26,409 nt of DNA from Brumimicrobium sp051745635 (lineage in GTDB: Bacteria; Bacteroidota; Bacteroidia; Flavobacteriales_D; Crocinitomicaceae): NCBI GenBank assembly GCA_051745635.1, contig JBNJEH010000044.1, positions 1-26,409 on the forward strand. The letters are read 5' to 3'. This document shows, piece by piece, positions 7,403 through 15,224 of this stretch (the stretch's first letter is position 1; the number at the start of each line of letters is the position of its first letter). The notes beneath the pieces are model-generated. The model saw nothing but the letters and a program-made list of their open reading frames with translations, did not search any database and had not been told where the DNA came from. A program made the position numbers and the translations under genes.

Positions 7403-8941
7403 TTATTTTGCCCAATCTTCCCGGTCCAGGTTCCTGAATTGTATAGCTTCAGCAATATGTTGCGTTTGAATGCAGTCAGCGTTATCCAGATCGGCAATGG
7501 TTCTTGCAACTTTGAGAATGCGGTCATAAGCACGTGCGGACAGTCCAAGGTTGTCCATGGCTTGCTTCAATATGGCGTTGCAGCTCTCATCAATTTTGCA
7601 GTAGGTGCGCAATTCCCGACTACTCATTTGTGCGTTGCAGTGGGTTTCTTTACTGTTTTGGAACCTTTTTTCCTGAATCAGACGCGCCTGTACTACTCGC
7701 TCCCTAATGTCTCGACTTTTCTCTGTCGGCTGGTCGTGTGCCAGTTCATCAAAACTAACAGGCGTAACCTCAACGTGAAGATCGATGCGGTCGAGTAGGG
7801 GGCCACTGATTTTGTTGAGATAATTTTGTACAATTCCAGGAGCGCACACACAGTCTTTTTCGGGGTGGTTGTAATAGCCGCAGGGACACGGGTTCATGGC
7901 AGCGATTAACATAAATCCTGCGGGATATTCCACTGTAAATTTTGCGCGCGAAATGGTCACGAGACGGTCTTCAATCGGTTGTCGCATCACTTCTAAAACA
8001 GAACGCTTGTATTCGGGAAGTTCATCCAGAAACAATACGCCGTTATGAGCAAGTGAAATTTCACCGGGCTGGGGATAGCCTCCACCACCGACGAGCGCAA
8101 CATCGGAAATCGTATGGTGCGGCTTCCGAAAAGGGCGGTTGGTGACGAGTCCCGTACCGGCATCTACTTTGCCGGCCACGGAATGAATTTTAGTCGTTTC
8201 GAGCGACTCATCAATACTCATCGGCGGAAGAATAGTGGGTAGTCGTTTGGCTAACATGGATTTACCTGCTCCCGGCGGACCGATGAGCACGACATTGTGT
8301 CCTCCGGATGCCGCAATTTCAAACGCCCTTTTAATATTTTGCTGTCCCTTTACATCTTTAAAATCGACTCCGATTTCGTCTAGTTTATCAAAGAATTCAT
8401 CATTCAGGTCTACCTTTACGGGGCTCAATTCCGCATCATCGTTGAGAAAGTCCACCACCTCGTTGATGGTTTCTACACCGTAGATGTTCAGTTCTTCGAC
8501 AATGGCCGCCTCGCGCGCGTTTGCTTTTGGTAAAATAATCCCCTTGTAGCCTTCGGATTTAGCTTTTAATGCGATGGGAAGTATGCCTTTCATGGGTTTT
8601 AAACTGCCGTCGAGGGAGAGTTCTCCCAACAAAACATAATCTTCGAGGTGATCGGTTTTCACCTGTTCACTTGCCGCCATTATACCTATGCCGATAGGAA
8701 GATCAAATGTGGAGCCTTCTTTGCGAATATCGGCGGGTGCCATGTTGACCGTGATTTCTTTCATCGGATATTTGTACCCGTTGTTGGTGAGGGCTGCTTT
8801 TATGCGTTGTTGACTCTCTTTTACAGCGCTGTCGGGGAGTCCGACTAAGATAAAGCTAATTCCTTTTCCGATGTTCACTTCTATGGTGATCGGAGTTGCG
8901 TCGATGCCGAAAACGGCAGATCCGTATGTTTTTACTAACAT
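7403..8941 (-). CDS. yifB: YifB/ComM-family AAA+ ATPase (Mg-chelatase-like)
   Basis: This 512-residue protein is full length for the family. The N-terminal Lon-protease-like S5 domain (about 1-170) includes FDLPIGIGIMAA and LGELSLDG. The ATPase domain has Walker A GPPGAGKS at 221-228 and Walker B VLFLDELPEY at about 300. The Cys-rich CPCGYYNHPEKDCVC insert is at about 355-370. A C-terminal Mg-chelatase lid domain ends the protein with SARAYDRILKVARTIADL. Homologues include ComM, a hexameric helicase that promotes branch migration during natural transformation; in other bacteria the role is less clear. It is the first gene of its strand block. A -7-like TACGTTTG lies about 60 bases upstream. 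Confidence 0.92.
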   Translation of the reverse strand: MLVKTYGSAVFGIDATPITIEVNIGKGISFILVGLPDSAVKESQQRIKAALTNNGYKYPMKEITVNMAPADIRKEGSTFDLPIGIGIMAASEQVKTDHLEDYVLLGELSLDGSLKPMKGILPIALKAKSEGYKGIILPKANAREAAIVEELNIYGVETINEVVDFLNDDAELSPVKVDLNDEFFDKLDEIGVDFKDVKGQQNIKRAFEIAASGGHNVVLIGPPGAGKSMLAKRLPTILPPMSIDESLETTKIHSVAGKVDAGTGLVTNRPFRKPHHTISDVALVGGGGYPQPGEISLAHNGVLFLDELPEYKRSVLEVMRQPIEDRLVTISRAKFTVEYPAGFMLIAAMNPCPCGYYNHPEKDCVCAPGIVQNYLNKISGPLLDRIDLHVEVTPVSFDELAHDQPTEKSRDIRERVVQARLIQEKRFQNSKETHCNAQMSSRELRTYCKIDESCNAILKQAMDNLGLSARAYDRILKVARTIADLDNADCIQTQHIAEAIQFRNLDREDWAK

Positions 8942-8998
8942 TGATAAAGGTTTTTAAGTTATTCTTACATGAAGATAAGAAAAATTATAGAAAATCTA

Positions 8999-9006
8999 CA
9001 AACGTA
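8999..9006 (-). promoter_or_regulatory. Candidate -7 promoter element of yifB
   Basis: TACGTTTG on the minus strand matches TAnnTTTG exactly. No TTG is seen at the expected distance upstream, so only the -7 half is supported. Transcription would begin about 50 bases before the yifB ATG. Confidence 0.35.
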
Positions 9007-9090
9007 GACGAAAAAATTGAAGGATGATTTGAGGATTCCTTATTGCTACAGGTTTTCGAGAAGTAAGTTTTTCAGGTACGAGCAGAAAGC

Positions 9091-9660
9091 CTATTGACAA
9101 ATAGCGCGCTCGACGTAATCGATCAGGCTATGGATCACTTTAATATGTATTTCCTGCGACCGATCGGCATACTGGGAATGTGGCGCTCTGATTTCAATGT
9201 CGCATAATTCAGCCATTGCTCCGCCCGTTTTTCCCGTTAATCCGATGACTTTCATTCCTTTTTGATGAGCCGCATCAATGGCATTAATAACATTTTTTGA
9301 ATTGCCACTGGTAGATATAGCGAGCAAAACATCTCCTTTGCGACCTACACCTTCTACGTAGCGCGAAAATACGTGGTCGTATCCAAAGTCATTCGAAACG
9401 CACGACATGTGTGATGCATCGGCGATTGCAATGGCTGCCATGGGTTTTCTGTTCTCGCGAAACCGACCAGTCATTTCTTCGGCGAAGTGCATTGCGTCAC
9501 AAAGGGAACCGCCATTTCCACAACTGAGAATTTTTCCTTCTTCATTCAGTGATGAAACCATTAAATCTCCAGCCTTTTGGATCGTATTTAGATTCTCAGG
9601 TGTGTTAAATTTTTGCAAAATTTTTAAAGCTTCATCAAAATGGTCTGCTATTTGTTTCAT
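9091..9660 (-). CDS. gmhA: Phosphoheptose isomerase (sedoheptulose-7-phosphate isomerase)
   Basis: About 189 residues from the ATG at 9660. It is a SIS-domain protein with the GmhA motifs CGNGGS (about 47-52), MHFAEEMTGRF, an SGNSKNV phosphate-binding loop (STSGNSKNVINAI), and the C-terminal Q(E)IHIKVIHSLIDYVE helix. It converts sedoheptulose 7-phosphate to D-glycero-D-manno-heptose 7-phosphate, the first step toward LPS or capsule heptose, in the cytoplasm. The frame stays open to 9723, but a -7 box at 9679-9686 lies inside that extension and the extra residues are unlike the family; 9660 is therefore preferred. Other heptose genes are not in this window. Confidence 0.9.
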   Translation of the reverse strand: MKQIADHFDEALKILQKFNTPENLNTIQKAGDLMVSSLNEEGKILSCGNGGSLCDAMHFAEEMTGRFRENRKPMAAIAIADASHMSCVSNDFGYDHVFSRYVEGVGRKGDVLLAISTSGNSKNVINAIDAAHQKGMKVIGLTGKTGGAMAELCDIEIRAPHSQYADRSQEIHIKVIHSLIDYVERAICQ

Positions 9661-9678
9661 GACAATGTAATTGAAAGT

Positions 9679-9686
9679 CAAATTTA
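9679..9686 (-). promoter_or_regulatory. Candidate -7 element of gmhA
   Basis: TAAATTTG on the minus strand fits TAnnTTTG. Transcription start would fall about 14 bases before the ATG at 9660. It supports that start over the upstream one at 9723. No well-spaced TTG was found. Confidence 0.4.
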
Positions 9687-9729
9687 AAAATAAATCAAGA
9701 GAAGTAACTATGATTTTGAACAAGATTAC

Positions 9730-9737
9730 TATATTTG
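9730..9737 (+). promoter_or_regulatory. Candidate -7 element of the small secreted protein gene
   Basis: TATATTTG matches TAnnTTTG, placing transcription start near 9742 and giving a leader of about 25 bases before the ATG at 9767. The upstream in-frame ATG at 9671 would precede the promoter, so it is not used. No TTG at canonical spacing. Confidence 0.4.
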
Positions 9738-9766
9738 AAATCGGAGTTCGCTCTGTAAACTACGAA

Positions 9767-10210
9767 ATGATGAAGAAGATACTTTTACTCAGTTTATTAC
9801 TATTCTCAGGAATCTTTAGTACGGCTTTGTATGCTCAAGAAGCATCAAACTGTTACGAGAAGTTGGAAAAAGCCTTTGAAGAAAGAGGGGCGTATACTGT
9901 TTCGGACAATATTCACCGGAATGTGATTATTTCATTTTTTGAAGAAGATGAGGTATATTGTATTCAAGCGAAAGTGCGCGTTGAAAACGGCTACATTGAG
10001 TCAATTTTCTATTTTTATGATGACAATACTTCTAAATTGTACGATAAGAAATTTTATAATTTGAACAACGAACCGCCTTCTATTGAGAACGGTATTTCTG
10101 AAATGATTAAGAATGCCGACGGCGAGCGATTTAAAGTTGTTTTTATCGAGAAACTCAAGCCAAAACAAAAGAAGTTGAAACGCGTAAAAGTAGATCCGGA
10201 CGATTTGTAA
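9767..10210 (+). CDS. Small secreted protein of unknown function
   Basis: About 147 residues from the ATG at 9767 (MMKKILLLSLLLFSG). A clear signal peptide ends around TALYAQ, giving a mature protein of roughly 122 residues. The body alternates short strands and helices (VIISFFEEDEVYCIQAKVRVENGYIESIFYFYDD). Two Cys are likely in the mature chain (SNCYEK and VYCIQ) and could form a disulfide. It ends in a Lys-rich tail (KLKPKQKKLKRVKVDPDDL). I do not recognise the family. It is divergent from gmhA, with overlapping promoter regions, and is closed by its own terminator, so it is a single-gene unit. Probably periplasmic or surface exposed. Confidence 0.65.
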   Translation: MMKKILLLSLLLFSGIFSTALYAQEASNCYEKLEKAFEERGAYTVSDNIHRNVIISFFEEDEVYCIQAKVRVENGYIESIFYFYDDNTSKLYDKKFYNLNNEPPSIENGISEMIKNADGERFKVVFIEKLKPKQKKLKRVKVDPDDL

Positions 10211-10237
10211 TCGCTGCGATCCGTTAAATAATATCAG

Positions 10238-10263
10238 AGGTGGTTTCAGGACCACCTTTTTTT
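10238..10263 (+). terminator. Rho-independent terminator of the small secreted protein gene
   Basis: Stem AGGTGGT (10238-10244) with ACCACCT (10251-10257), six-base loop, then seven T. The T-run abuts and partly overlaps the stop codon (10262-10264) of the convergent rsmG gene. Confidence 0.85.
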
Positions 10264-10882
10264 ATGCTTGAATGTACACCACTTTCTTCGTTTCGAAGAA
10301 TGGTTCTTCAAATTTTTCGCTGAGATCAAAAATCGTTTTGGAGCCGGGTACAGGACGCAATTCTTCTGTCAAATCACCACCTTTTAAGTACAAAATCCCG
10401 TTGGGAAGCCCGTTTTTATTGTTATTTCCGATAAGTGGACGCACCCACTCGTAGAATTTTTCCATGCGCGTGACGGCTCTGCTGATGATAAAATCATATT
10501 TGGATTTGAGCTCTTCTGCTCGTGCATGTTCTGCGCGGACATTGTTGAGGTTCAATTGAGCAATAACATCATTGACCACCTTTATTTTCTTTGCTTTTGA
10601 ATCGACGAGGTGAAATTGGCATTCCGGAAATAATATGGCGAGAGGAATGCCGGGAAAACCACCGCCGGTACCGACATCTAAAAGTGTGGTTGAGGGAGCG
10701 AACCGGATGAATTTGGCAATTCCCAAACTGTGCAAGACGTGGTGTTCGTAAAAGTGGTCCATGTCTTTGCGACTGATGACATTAATCATTTCGTTCCAGG
10801 TGGTGTACAGCGTTTTCAACTCTGCGAATTGATCGATTTGATGTTGCGTTAAATCGGGATAATATTTTTGAATGATTTCCAT
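10262..10882 (-). CDS. rsmG: 16S rRNA (guanine-N7) methyltransferase RsmG
   Basis: This 206-residue cytoplasmic enzyme methylates G527 (E. coli numbering) of 16S rRNA using S-adenosylmethionine. The SAM-binding motif is LLDVGTGGGFPGIPLAI at about 67-83. The family features HVLHSLGIAKF, FHLVDSKAKKIKVV and ISRAVTRMEKF follow in order, and length is normal. It lies 26 bases after the sigma factor gene on the same strand, so it is probably the last gene of the GT2-sigma-rsmG unit. It converges on the small secreted protein gene and shares the terminator region with it. Confidence 0.93.
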   Translation of the reverse strand: MEIIQKYYPDLTQHQIDQFAELKTLYTTWNEMINVISRKDMDHFYEHHVLHSLGIAKFIRFAPSTTLLDVGTGGGFPGIPLAILFPECQFHLVDSKAKKIKVVNDVIAQLNLNNVRAEHARAEELKSKYDFIISRAVTRMEKFYEWVRPLIGNNNKNGLPNGILYLKGGDLTEELRPVPGSKTIFDLSEKFEEPFFETKKVVYIQA

Positions 10883-10908
10883 GATGCAATTTAAAAACGG
10901 GCGGTTTG

Positions 10909-11514
10909 TTAAATGGTATCCCTCGTGTTTTTCATAATGTTGGCAAGGAATTCGCGCGCTCGAAACAACTGTGCTTTAACGGTTCCCAGAGGGAGGTCCA
11001 TCTCTTCTGCGATTTCCTCATAACTGAGTTCTTCAAAATACCTTTTTTTGATAAGATCCCGGTAGCGCGGCTTGAGTTGTTCGACAACCTTGCGCATCAT
11101 TTTGATCTTTTGCTGTTTCATAATGGTTTCTTCGGGATCCATAGTGCCCGATTCGACATCGATTTTAACGCTTTCTCCATCTGAATTGGAATAAGCATGA
11201 TCCATCGAAGTGAGGTGGATGCGTTTTTTGCGAATAAAGTCAATGCAATTATTGGAGGCAATTTTGAAAAGCCACGTACTAAAAGCGTAGCTCGGTGAGT
11301 ACTGTTGGATGCGATTAAATGCTTTGCCAAATGCTTCGATTGTCAAATCTTCGGCGTCGTCATTATTTTTGACCATCTTTAATAACATATAAAAGACCGG
11401 TTCGCGATACCGATCCATCAACTGTGCAAATGCAGCTTCATCACCTTCTTTCGCGCGTTCTACGACTTTTAAGTCTTTTTTACCTTTTTCAGAAAGATTT
11501 TTTCCTACTTCCAT
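10909..11514 (-). CDS. ECF-type sigma-70 family RNA polymerase sigma factor
   Basis: This 201-residue protein has sigma region 2 at about 27-100 (FAQLMDRYREPVFYML ... DAEDLTIEAFGKAFNRI ... STWLFKIASNNCIDFIRKKR). Region 4 is at about 138-192 (LKPRYRDLIKKRYFEELSYEEIAEEM, then LGTVKAQLFRAREFL as the helix-turn-helix). It is of RpoE/group-IV type. The linker of about 40 residues is acidic and Ser-rich. No anti-sigma gene is adjacent, unlike many ECF systems; the neighbours are a glycosyltransferase (10-base overlap upstream) and rsmG. The regulon cannot be read from the window. Such a GT2-sigma-rsmG order may be conserved within the lineage, which would be worth a comparison. Confidence 0.9.
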   Translation of the reverse strand: MEVGKNLSEKGKKDLKVVERAKEGDEAAFAQLMDRYREPVFYMLLKMVKNNDDAEDLTIEAFGKAFNRIQQYSPSYAFSTWLFKIASNNCIDFIRKKRIHLTSMDHAYSNSDGESVKIDVESGTMDPEETIMKQQKIKMMRKVVEQLKPRYRDLIKKRYFEELSYEEIAEEMDLPLGTVKAQLFRAREFLANIMKNTRDTI

Positions 11515-12638
11515 TGTGTTGTTGTTGACTTCTTATCTGTTGTATAGTAAATGATCGGCGTTACAATCGCGTAGATCAGGTCCCAAATTATAATCCCCCA
11601 GGCGAAATCTGCAGCGCGTAATTTCCGCAAAATCACGCCAAAAATGATCCATTTGAGCAGCACCACTACGGCAAAAAGGCTCAAGACCAAAATATTACTA
11701 TCGAACTTAATCAACAAAGTAATAAAAGAAGCGTATGTCAATAACAAGGTGAGTGGATAGATTCCTAACAATACTTTATTGAAAAGTCCATAGCGCTCCG
11801 AAGTAGTGTAGTGTCTCGACTTTTGTTTGATCCAGTCTTTCCAGCTATCCGGCGCGTCCGAATAACAAAAGCTTTCCGGTTGAATACAAATTTTCGTATT
11901 TTTCCTGTTAGCTACTTCCTGAACGAAAAGGTCGTCATCTCCGGAGGCCAGCGCGTAATGCGATTTAAACCCATCATTGTCAAAAAACAACTTTTTGGTA
12001 TATGCCATATTGCGCCCCACTCCCATGTATGGAACCCCGGCTTTTGCGTAACTCAGGTAATTCATAGCAATTATTGCTGTATCCAGACGGGCAAACCAAT
12101 TGAGTAATCCACTTTTTTTGCGGTACGGTCCATAACCCAAAACCAATGCTTTTTTGGATGTAAAACAGTGCCCCATCTTTTGAATCCATTGGGGTGAATT
12201 TGGTTTGCAATCGGCATCAGTAAAGAGTAGGTGATCGTATTTGGCACCTTTTATTCCAACAGTGAGGGGAAGCTTTTTCCCTTGCGAGAAGTGTTTGTTT
12301 TGTTCTAAATTGATCACTTTGAGGTGATTGTACCGGCGTTGCAGCGCTTTGAGGATGTGAGCGGTGTCGTCGGCGGACTGATCATTGATCACGATGACTT
12401 CAAACGCATAGTAGTCCTGCTCCAGAACAAAAGGTAAAAATTCAAACAGATTGTCTTCTTCATTGCGCGCTGCTATGAGAATGCTCACGGGCGGAAGGTT
12501 GCCACCACTCTTGTGTTGATGACCAGCCAAACGCAAATAGAAGAAAACGAGCCAAAATAATTGAATAAAGACCAATGCAAAAAACACCAGGCTCATCCAG
12601 AATTCTTGTGGATCACCAAAATTTGGTAGAACACCCAT
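11505..12638 (-). CDS. Membrane-bound family 2 glycosyltransferase
   Basis: This 377-residue protein has an N-terminal membrane helix (about 14-36). A GT-A/GT2 catalytic domain follows: VSILIAARNEEDNL (51-64), IVINDQSADDT (82-92), metal-binding DAD (141-143), GDDD (233-236) and QKSRHY (272-277, the QxxRW-like motif). Two or three C-terminal helices (about 290-365) complete it. It would polymerise or transfer sugars from nucleotide donors at the inner membrane. The acceptor is unknown. Its stop overlaps the sigma factor start by ten bases. A near-consensus -7 element, CATATTTG (12655-12662, minus strand), lies about 17 bases before the ATG, but the TTG is too close (17-base spacer), so this promoter is tentative. 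Confidence 0.85.
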   Translation of the reverse strand: MGVLPNFGDPQEFWMSLVFFALVFIQLFWLVFFYLRLAGHQHKSGGNLPPVSILIAARNEEDNLFEFLPFVLEQDYYAFEVIVINDQSADDTAHILKALQRRYNHLKVINLEQNKHFSQGKKLPLTVGIKGAKYDHLLFTDADCKPNSPQWIQKMGHCFTSKKALVLGYGPYRKKSGLLNWFARLDTAIIAMNYLSYAKAGVPYMGVGRNMAYTKKLFFDNDGFKSHYALASGDDDLFVQEVANRKNTKICIQPESFCYSDAPDSWKDWIKQKSRHYTTSERYGLFNKVLLGIYPLTLLLTYASFITLLIKFDSNILVLSLFAVVVLLKWIIFGVILRKLRAADFAWGIIIWDLIYAIVTPIIYYTTDKKSTTTQWK

Positions 12639-12683
12639 GAGTTATACTTTTTTACAAATATGATACTCTTCTCGAAATACAAT

Positions 12684-12691
12684 TATCTTTG
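12684..12691 (+). promoter_or_regulatory. Candidate -7 element of the tgt-lptF/G unit
   Basis: TATCTTTG fits TAnnTTTG. Transcription would start near 12696, i.e. after the ATG at 12689, which therefore cannot be used; the ATG at 12716 is the start. No exact TTG at the -33 position. Confidence 0.45.
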
Positions 12692-12715
12692 TACTCTTTA
12701 TTTTTCAACATATTT

Positions 12716-13846
12716 ATGCACTTTGATTTAAAACATCGCGATAAAAATTCTGAAGCAAGGGCTGGCGTGCTTCAAACGGACCACGGCGCAATAGAAACGC
12801 CGATTTTTATGCCGGTCGGTACAGTGGGCTCGGTGAAAGGAGTTCATCAGTTTGAGATCGAGCATGAGGTGAATGCACAAATTATCCTGGGCAACACGTA
12901 CCATTTATTTCTTCGACCAGGACTCGACGTACTGGAAGGAGCTGGAGGGCTGCATAAATTTATCAATTACAAACGCCCGATATTGACAGATAGTGGCGGT
13001 TATCAGGTGTATTCGCTGGCCAATAGCCGCAAAATTACAGAAGAGGGGGTTAAGTTTCAGTCTCACGTGGATGGTAGTTATCACTTTTTTTCACCGGAGA
13101 AAGCTGTGGATATTCAACGTTCAATTGGTGCGGATATCATCATGGCATTTGACGAATGTACTCCTTATCCCTGTGATTACCAATATGCCAAACGTTCCAT
13201 GAAAATGACGCATCGCTGGTTGAAAAGATGTCAGCACCAGATGGAAAAGACATCGGGAATGTACGGCTATGAACAAGAGCTATTCCCCATTGTACAAGGG
13301 AGTGTTTACAAGGATTTGCGGCGCGATTCAGCGAAATTTATCAGTGATACCAATGCGGTTGGCAATGCGATTGGTGGACTCTCTGTGGGCGAACCGGCAG
13401 AAGAACTGTATGATATGACAGCACTTGTTTGTGAAGAATTACCAAGGGAAAAGCCACGCTACCTGATGGGGGTGGGAACACCTGCCAACCTTTTGGAGTG
13501 TATAAGTCTGGGCGTAGATATGTTTGATTGCGTCATGCCCTCTCGCAATGCCCGGCACGGAATGTTGTTTACCAGCCAGGGAATCATCAATATCAAAAAC
13601 AAGAAATGGGAAAAGGATTTTTCTGTAATTGACGAGGCGGGTACAGCAGCGGTAGATCACTTTTATTCAAAAGCTTATTTGCGTCATCTGGCTAAAACGA
13701 AGGAGCATCTCGCGATTCAAATTGCAACTATACATAATTTATCTTTTTATCTTGCGTTGATGAAAGAAGCGCGAACGCGAATCATTGATGGTAGTTTCAC
13801 TTCCTGGAAAGATCAAATGGTTCAACAATTGACGCGTCGACTCTAA
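12716..13846 (+). CDS. tgt: tRNA-guanine(34) transglycosylase
   Basis: About 376 residues from the ATG at 12716 (MHFDLKHRD), chosen from the promoter position and family N-terminus. The enzyme exchanges guanine 34 of GUN-anticodon tRNAs for preQ1 on the way to queuosine. Visible motifs are IETPIFMPVGTVGSVKG, the base-recognition DSGGYQVYSL, IMAFDECTPYP, IVQGS, GGLSVGEP and DCVMPSRNARHG with the nucleophile Asp. Unusually, the zinc-binding CxCxxC found in E. coli Tgt is missing. The aligned segment (residues 306-315) reads DEAGTAAVDH, although the distal His (TIHNL, H340) is kept. I believe many Bacteroidota homologues share this, from memory only. It is 15 bases upstream of the LptF/G gene. 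Confidence 0.95.
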   Translation: MHFDLKHRDKNSEARAGVLQTDHGAIETPIFMPVGTVGSVKGVHQFEIEHEVNAQIILGNTYHLFLRPGLDVLEGAGGLHKFINYKRPILTDSGGYQVYSLANSRKITEEGVKFQSHVDGSYHFFSPEKAVDIQRSIGADIIMAFDECTPYPCDYQYAKRSMKMTHRWLKRCQHQMEKTSGMYGYEQELFPIVQGSVYKDLRRDSAKFISDTNAVGNAIGGLSVGEPAEELYDMTALVCEELPREKPRYLMGVGTPANLLECISLGVDMFDCVMPSRNARHGMLFTSQGIINIKNKKWEKDFSVIDEAGTAAVDHFYSKAYLRHLAKTKEHLAIQIATIHNLSFYLALMKEARTRIIDGSFTSWKDQMVQQLTRRL

Positions 13847-13861
13847 AACCGAATGAATTAA

Positions 13862-14950
13862 ATGCTAAAGATCTTAGACCGATATATCATTAAGAAATTC
13901 TTGTCGACTTTCTTTTTTATGCTGGGGGTGATTATGCTGTTGGCAGTGGTCTTCGATTTGGCTGAGCGACTGGGCGATTTTATAGAAAAAAAAGCACCGC
14001 TCGAGGCCATCATTTTTGACTATTACGTCAATTTTGTGGTCTATTTTGGAAATCTTTTTTCACCACTTATCGTGTTTGTTGCCGTCATCTGGTTTACCGC
14101 GAAAATGGCTCAGAACAGCGAAATTATTCCGATTTTAAACAGCGGGCGCCCGTTCAGAAGGCTGCTGCGACCATATATGATTGGCGCGACCATTTTGATG
14201 TTGATATCACTGGTGCTCAACCACTTTGTGCTGCCTGAGGCCAATAAAAAAAGACTTCAATTTGAAGAGGAGTACTACCGCAATACGCGCATTATTTCGG
14301 ATTATTTCGCGGAATACCCGAACAATCAATTTGTCTATTTTGATAACTACCGTTCAGATCGCAGTGAAGCGAGAGGTTTTGTTTTGGAAGATCGCGATGA
14401 AAACGATGAGTTGCAAGCAATCGTCAAGGCGAAAAAAGCCTATAATCCAGATTCCACAAATCAATGGCAGCTGACAGATTATTACATTCGCTACACGGGA
14501 GATTTGCACGATAGTATTGTAGCACCAACTTCCGCAGGTCACAAATTAGATACGGTTTTTCCTTTTCAATTGGCCGAAATGGCACAGCGGGAAAACGTAG
14601 TAAAAAGTATGAGTTACAACGAAATCAGAGATTTTATTGAACGCGAAAAGCAAAAAGGATCGCCGGATATAGCATTTTATGAGATCGAGTTTTACCAGCG
14701 GACTTCATTTCCTTTTGCTACTTATGTTCTCACACTAATAGGGATGTCCGTTTCTTCGAGGAAGTCGCGAGGTGGCGTGGGAGCAAGTATTGCGCTGGGA
14801 CTGCTGCTCGCTTTCCTCTATATTTTTGCCATGAAAGTCACTTCTGTCGCGGCTGAAAATGTCGGTTTTCCCAGTTACATTGCCGTTTGGGTTCCCAATA
14901 TTATTTTCGGAATTCTCGGTTTATTTTTGTACCGATTAGCTCCGAAGTAA
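13862..14950 (+). CDS. LptF/LptG-family LPS export permease (YjgP/YjgQ)
   Basis: This 362-residue protein has the family layout. Membrane helices lie at about 12-32, 52-75 and 100-120. A large periplasmic beta-jellyroll region (about 125-240) carries FEEEYYRN, FVYFDNYR and WQLTDYYIRYTG. Three C-terminal helices (about 275-360) include FYQRTSFPFATYVLTLIGM. With LptB2 and its partner permease it would extract LPS from the inner membrane for transport to the surface. Only one such gene is here, so LptF versus LptG cannot be decided. It follows tgt after 15 bases, in the same unit. The next 50 bases show no clear terminator before the MITE-like element. Confidence 0.88.
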   Translation: MLKILDRYIIKKFLSTFFFMLGVIMLLAVVFDLAERLGDFIEKKAPLEAIIFDYYVNFVVYFGNLFSPLIVFVAVIWFTAKMAQNSEIIPILNSGRPFRRLLRPYMIGATILMLISLVLNHFVLPEANKKRLQFEEEYYRNTRIISDYFAEYPNNQFVYFDNYRSDRSEARGFVLEDRDENDELQAIVKAKKAYNPDSTNQWQLTDYYIRYTGDLHDSIVAPTSAGHKLDTVFPFQLAEMAQRENVVKSMSYNEIRDFIEREKQKGSPDIAFYEIEFYQRTSFPFATYVLTLIGMSVSSRKSRGGVGASIALGLLLAFLYIFAMKVTSVAAENVGFPSYIAVWVPNIIFGILGLFLYRLAPK

Positions 14951-14992
14951 AGTTTCTGGTTACATGACAGGTTCGAAGCGCGATGACCACGA

Positions 14993-15001
14993 CTTATTTT
15001 T
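14993..15001. repeat. Possible left target duplication of MITE copy 1
   Basis: CTTATTTTT here and ATTATTTGT at 15190-15198 match at seven of nine positions, at the same offsets where copy 2 has its perfect 9-bp duplication. This suggests an old, decayed target duplication. Confidence 0.4.
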
Positions 15002-15189
15002 ATGGTTTATCAAGATAGGTCGTAAATTTTAATTTAAAACATTTTTTCTTATTGGTTGCTTAGATTTACAAAAGATGTTAGACTTGGAGATGTTAGATGT
15101 TAGATATGCTTAATATCAGCTATCTAACATCTATTGTCTAACGCTCTAACATCTGTCACTATTGTTTTACGACTTACATTGGTAATCTT
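15002..15189. mobile_element. MITE-like element, copy 1
   Basis: Non-coding element of about 188 bases between the LptF/G gene and the Nfu gene, strongly similar to 25649-26123. Its ends are imperfect inverted repeats: a left end containing AGATAGGTCGTAAA and a right end TTTACGACTTACATTGG followed by TAATC. The core holds three overlapping AGATGTTAGA units (15073, 15088, 15095) and their complements TCTAACATCT (15123, 15145), able to form a hairpin of at least 12 pairs (15095-15106 with 15121-15132). No transposase frame is present, so movement would need an enzyme supplied elsewhere. Confidence 0.75.
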
Positions 15190-15224
15190 ATTATTTGTAA
15201 CCGAACCCGACCAATCCTTGAGGA

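Noticed and set aside
9661..9723. N-terminal extension of gmhA to the ATG at 9723
   Set aside because: It would place the start upstream of the -7 box and add residues unlike the GmhA family.
12689..12715. Nine-codon N-terminal extension of tgt
   Set aside because: The TATCTTTG promoter element overlaps this ATG, so the message would begin after it; MHFDLKHRD fits the family start.
15002..15189. CRISPR-like array suggested by recurring AGATGTTAGA units
   Set aside because: Units are only ten bases, irregularly spaced and partly inverted, with no spacers or cas genes; hairpin core of a MITE-like element is the better reading.
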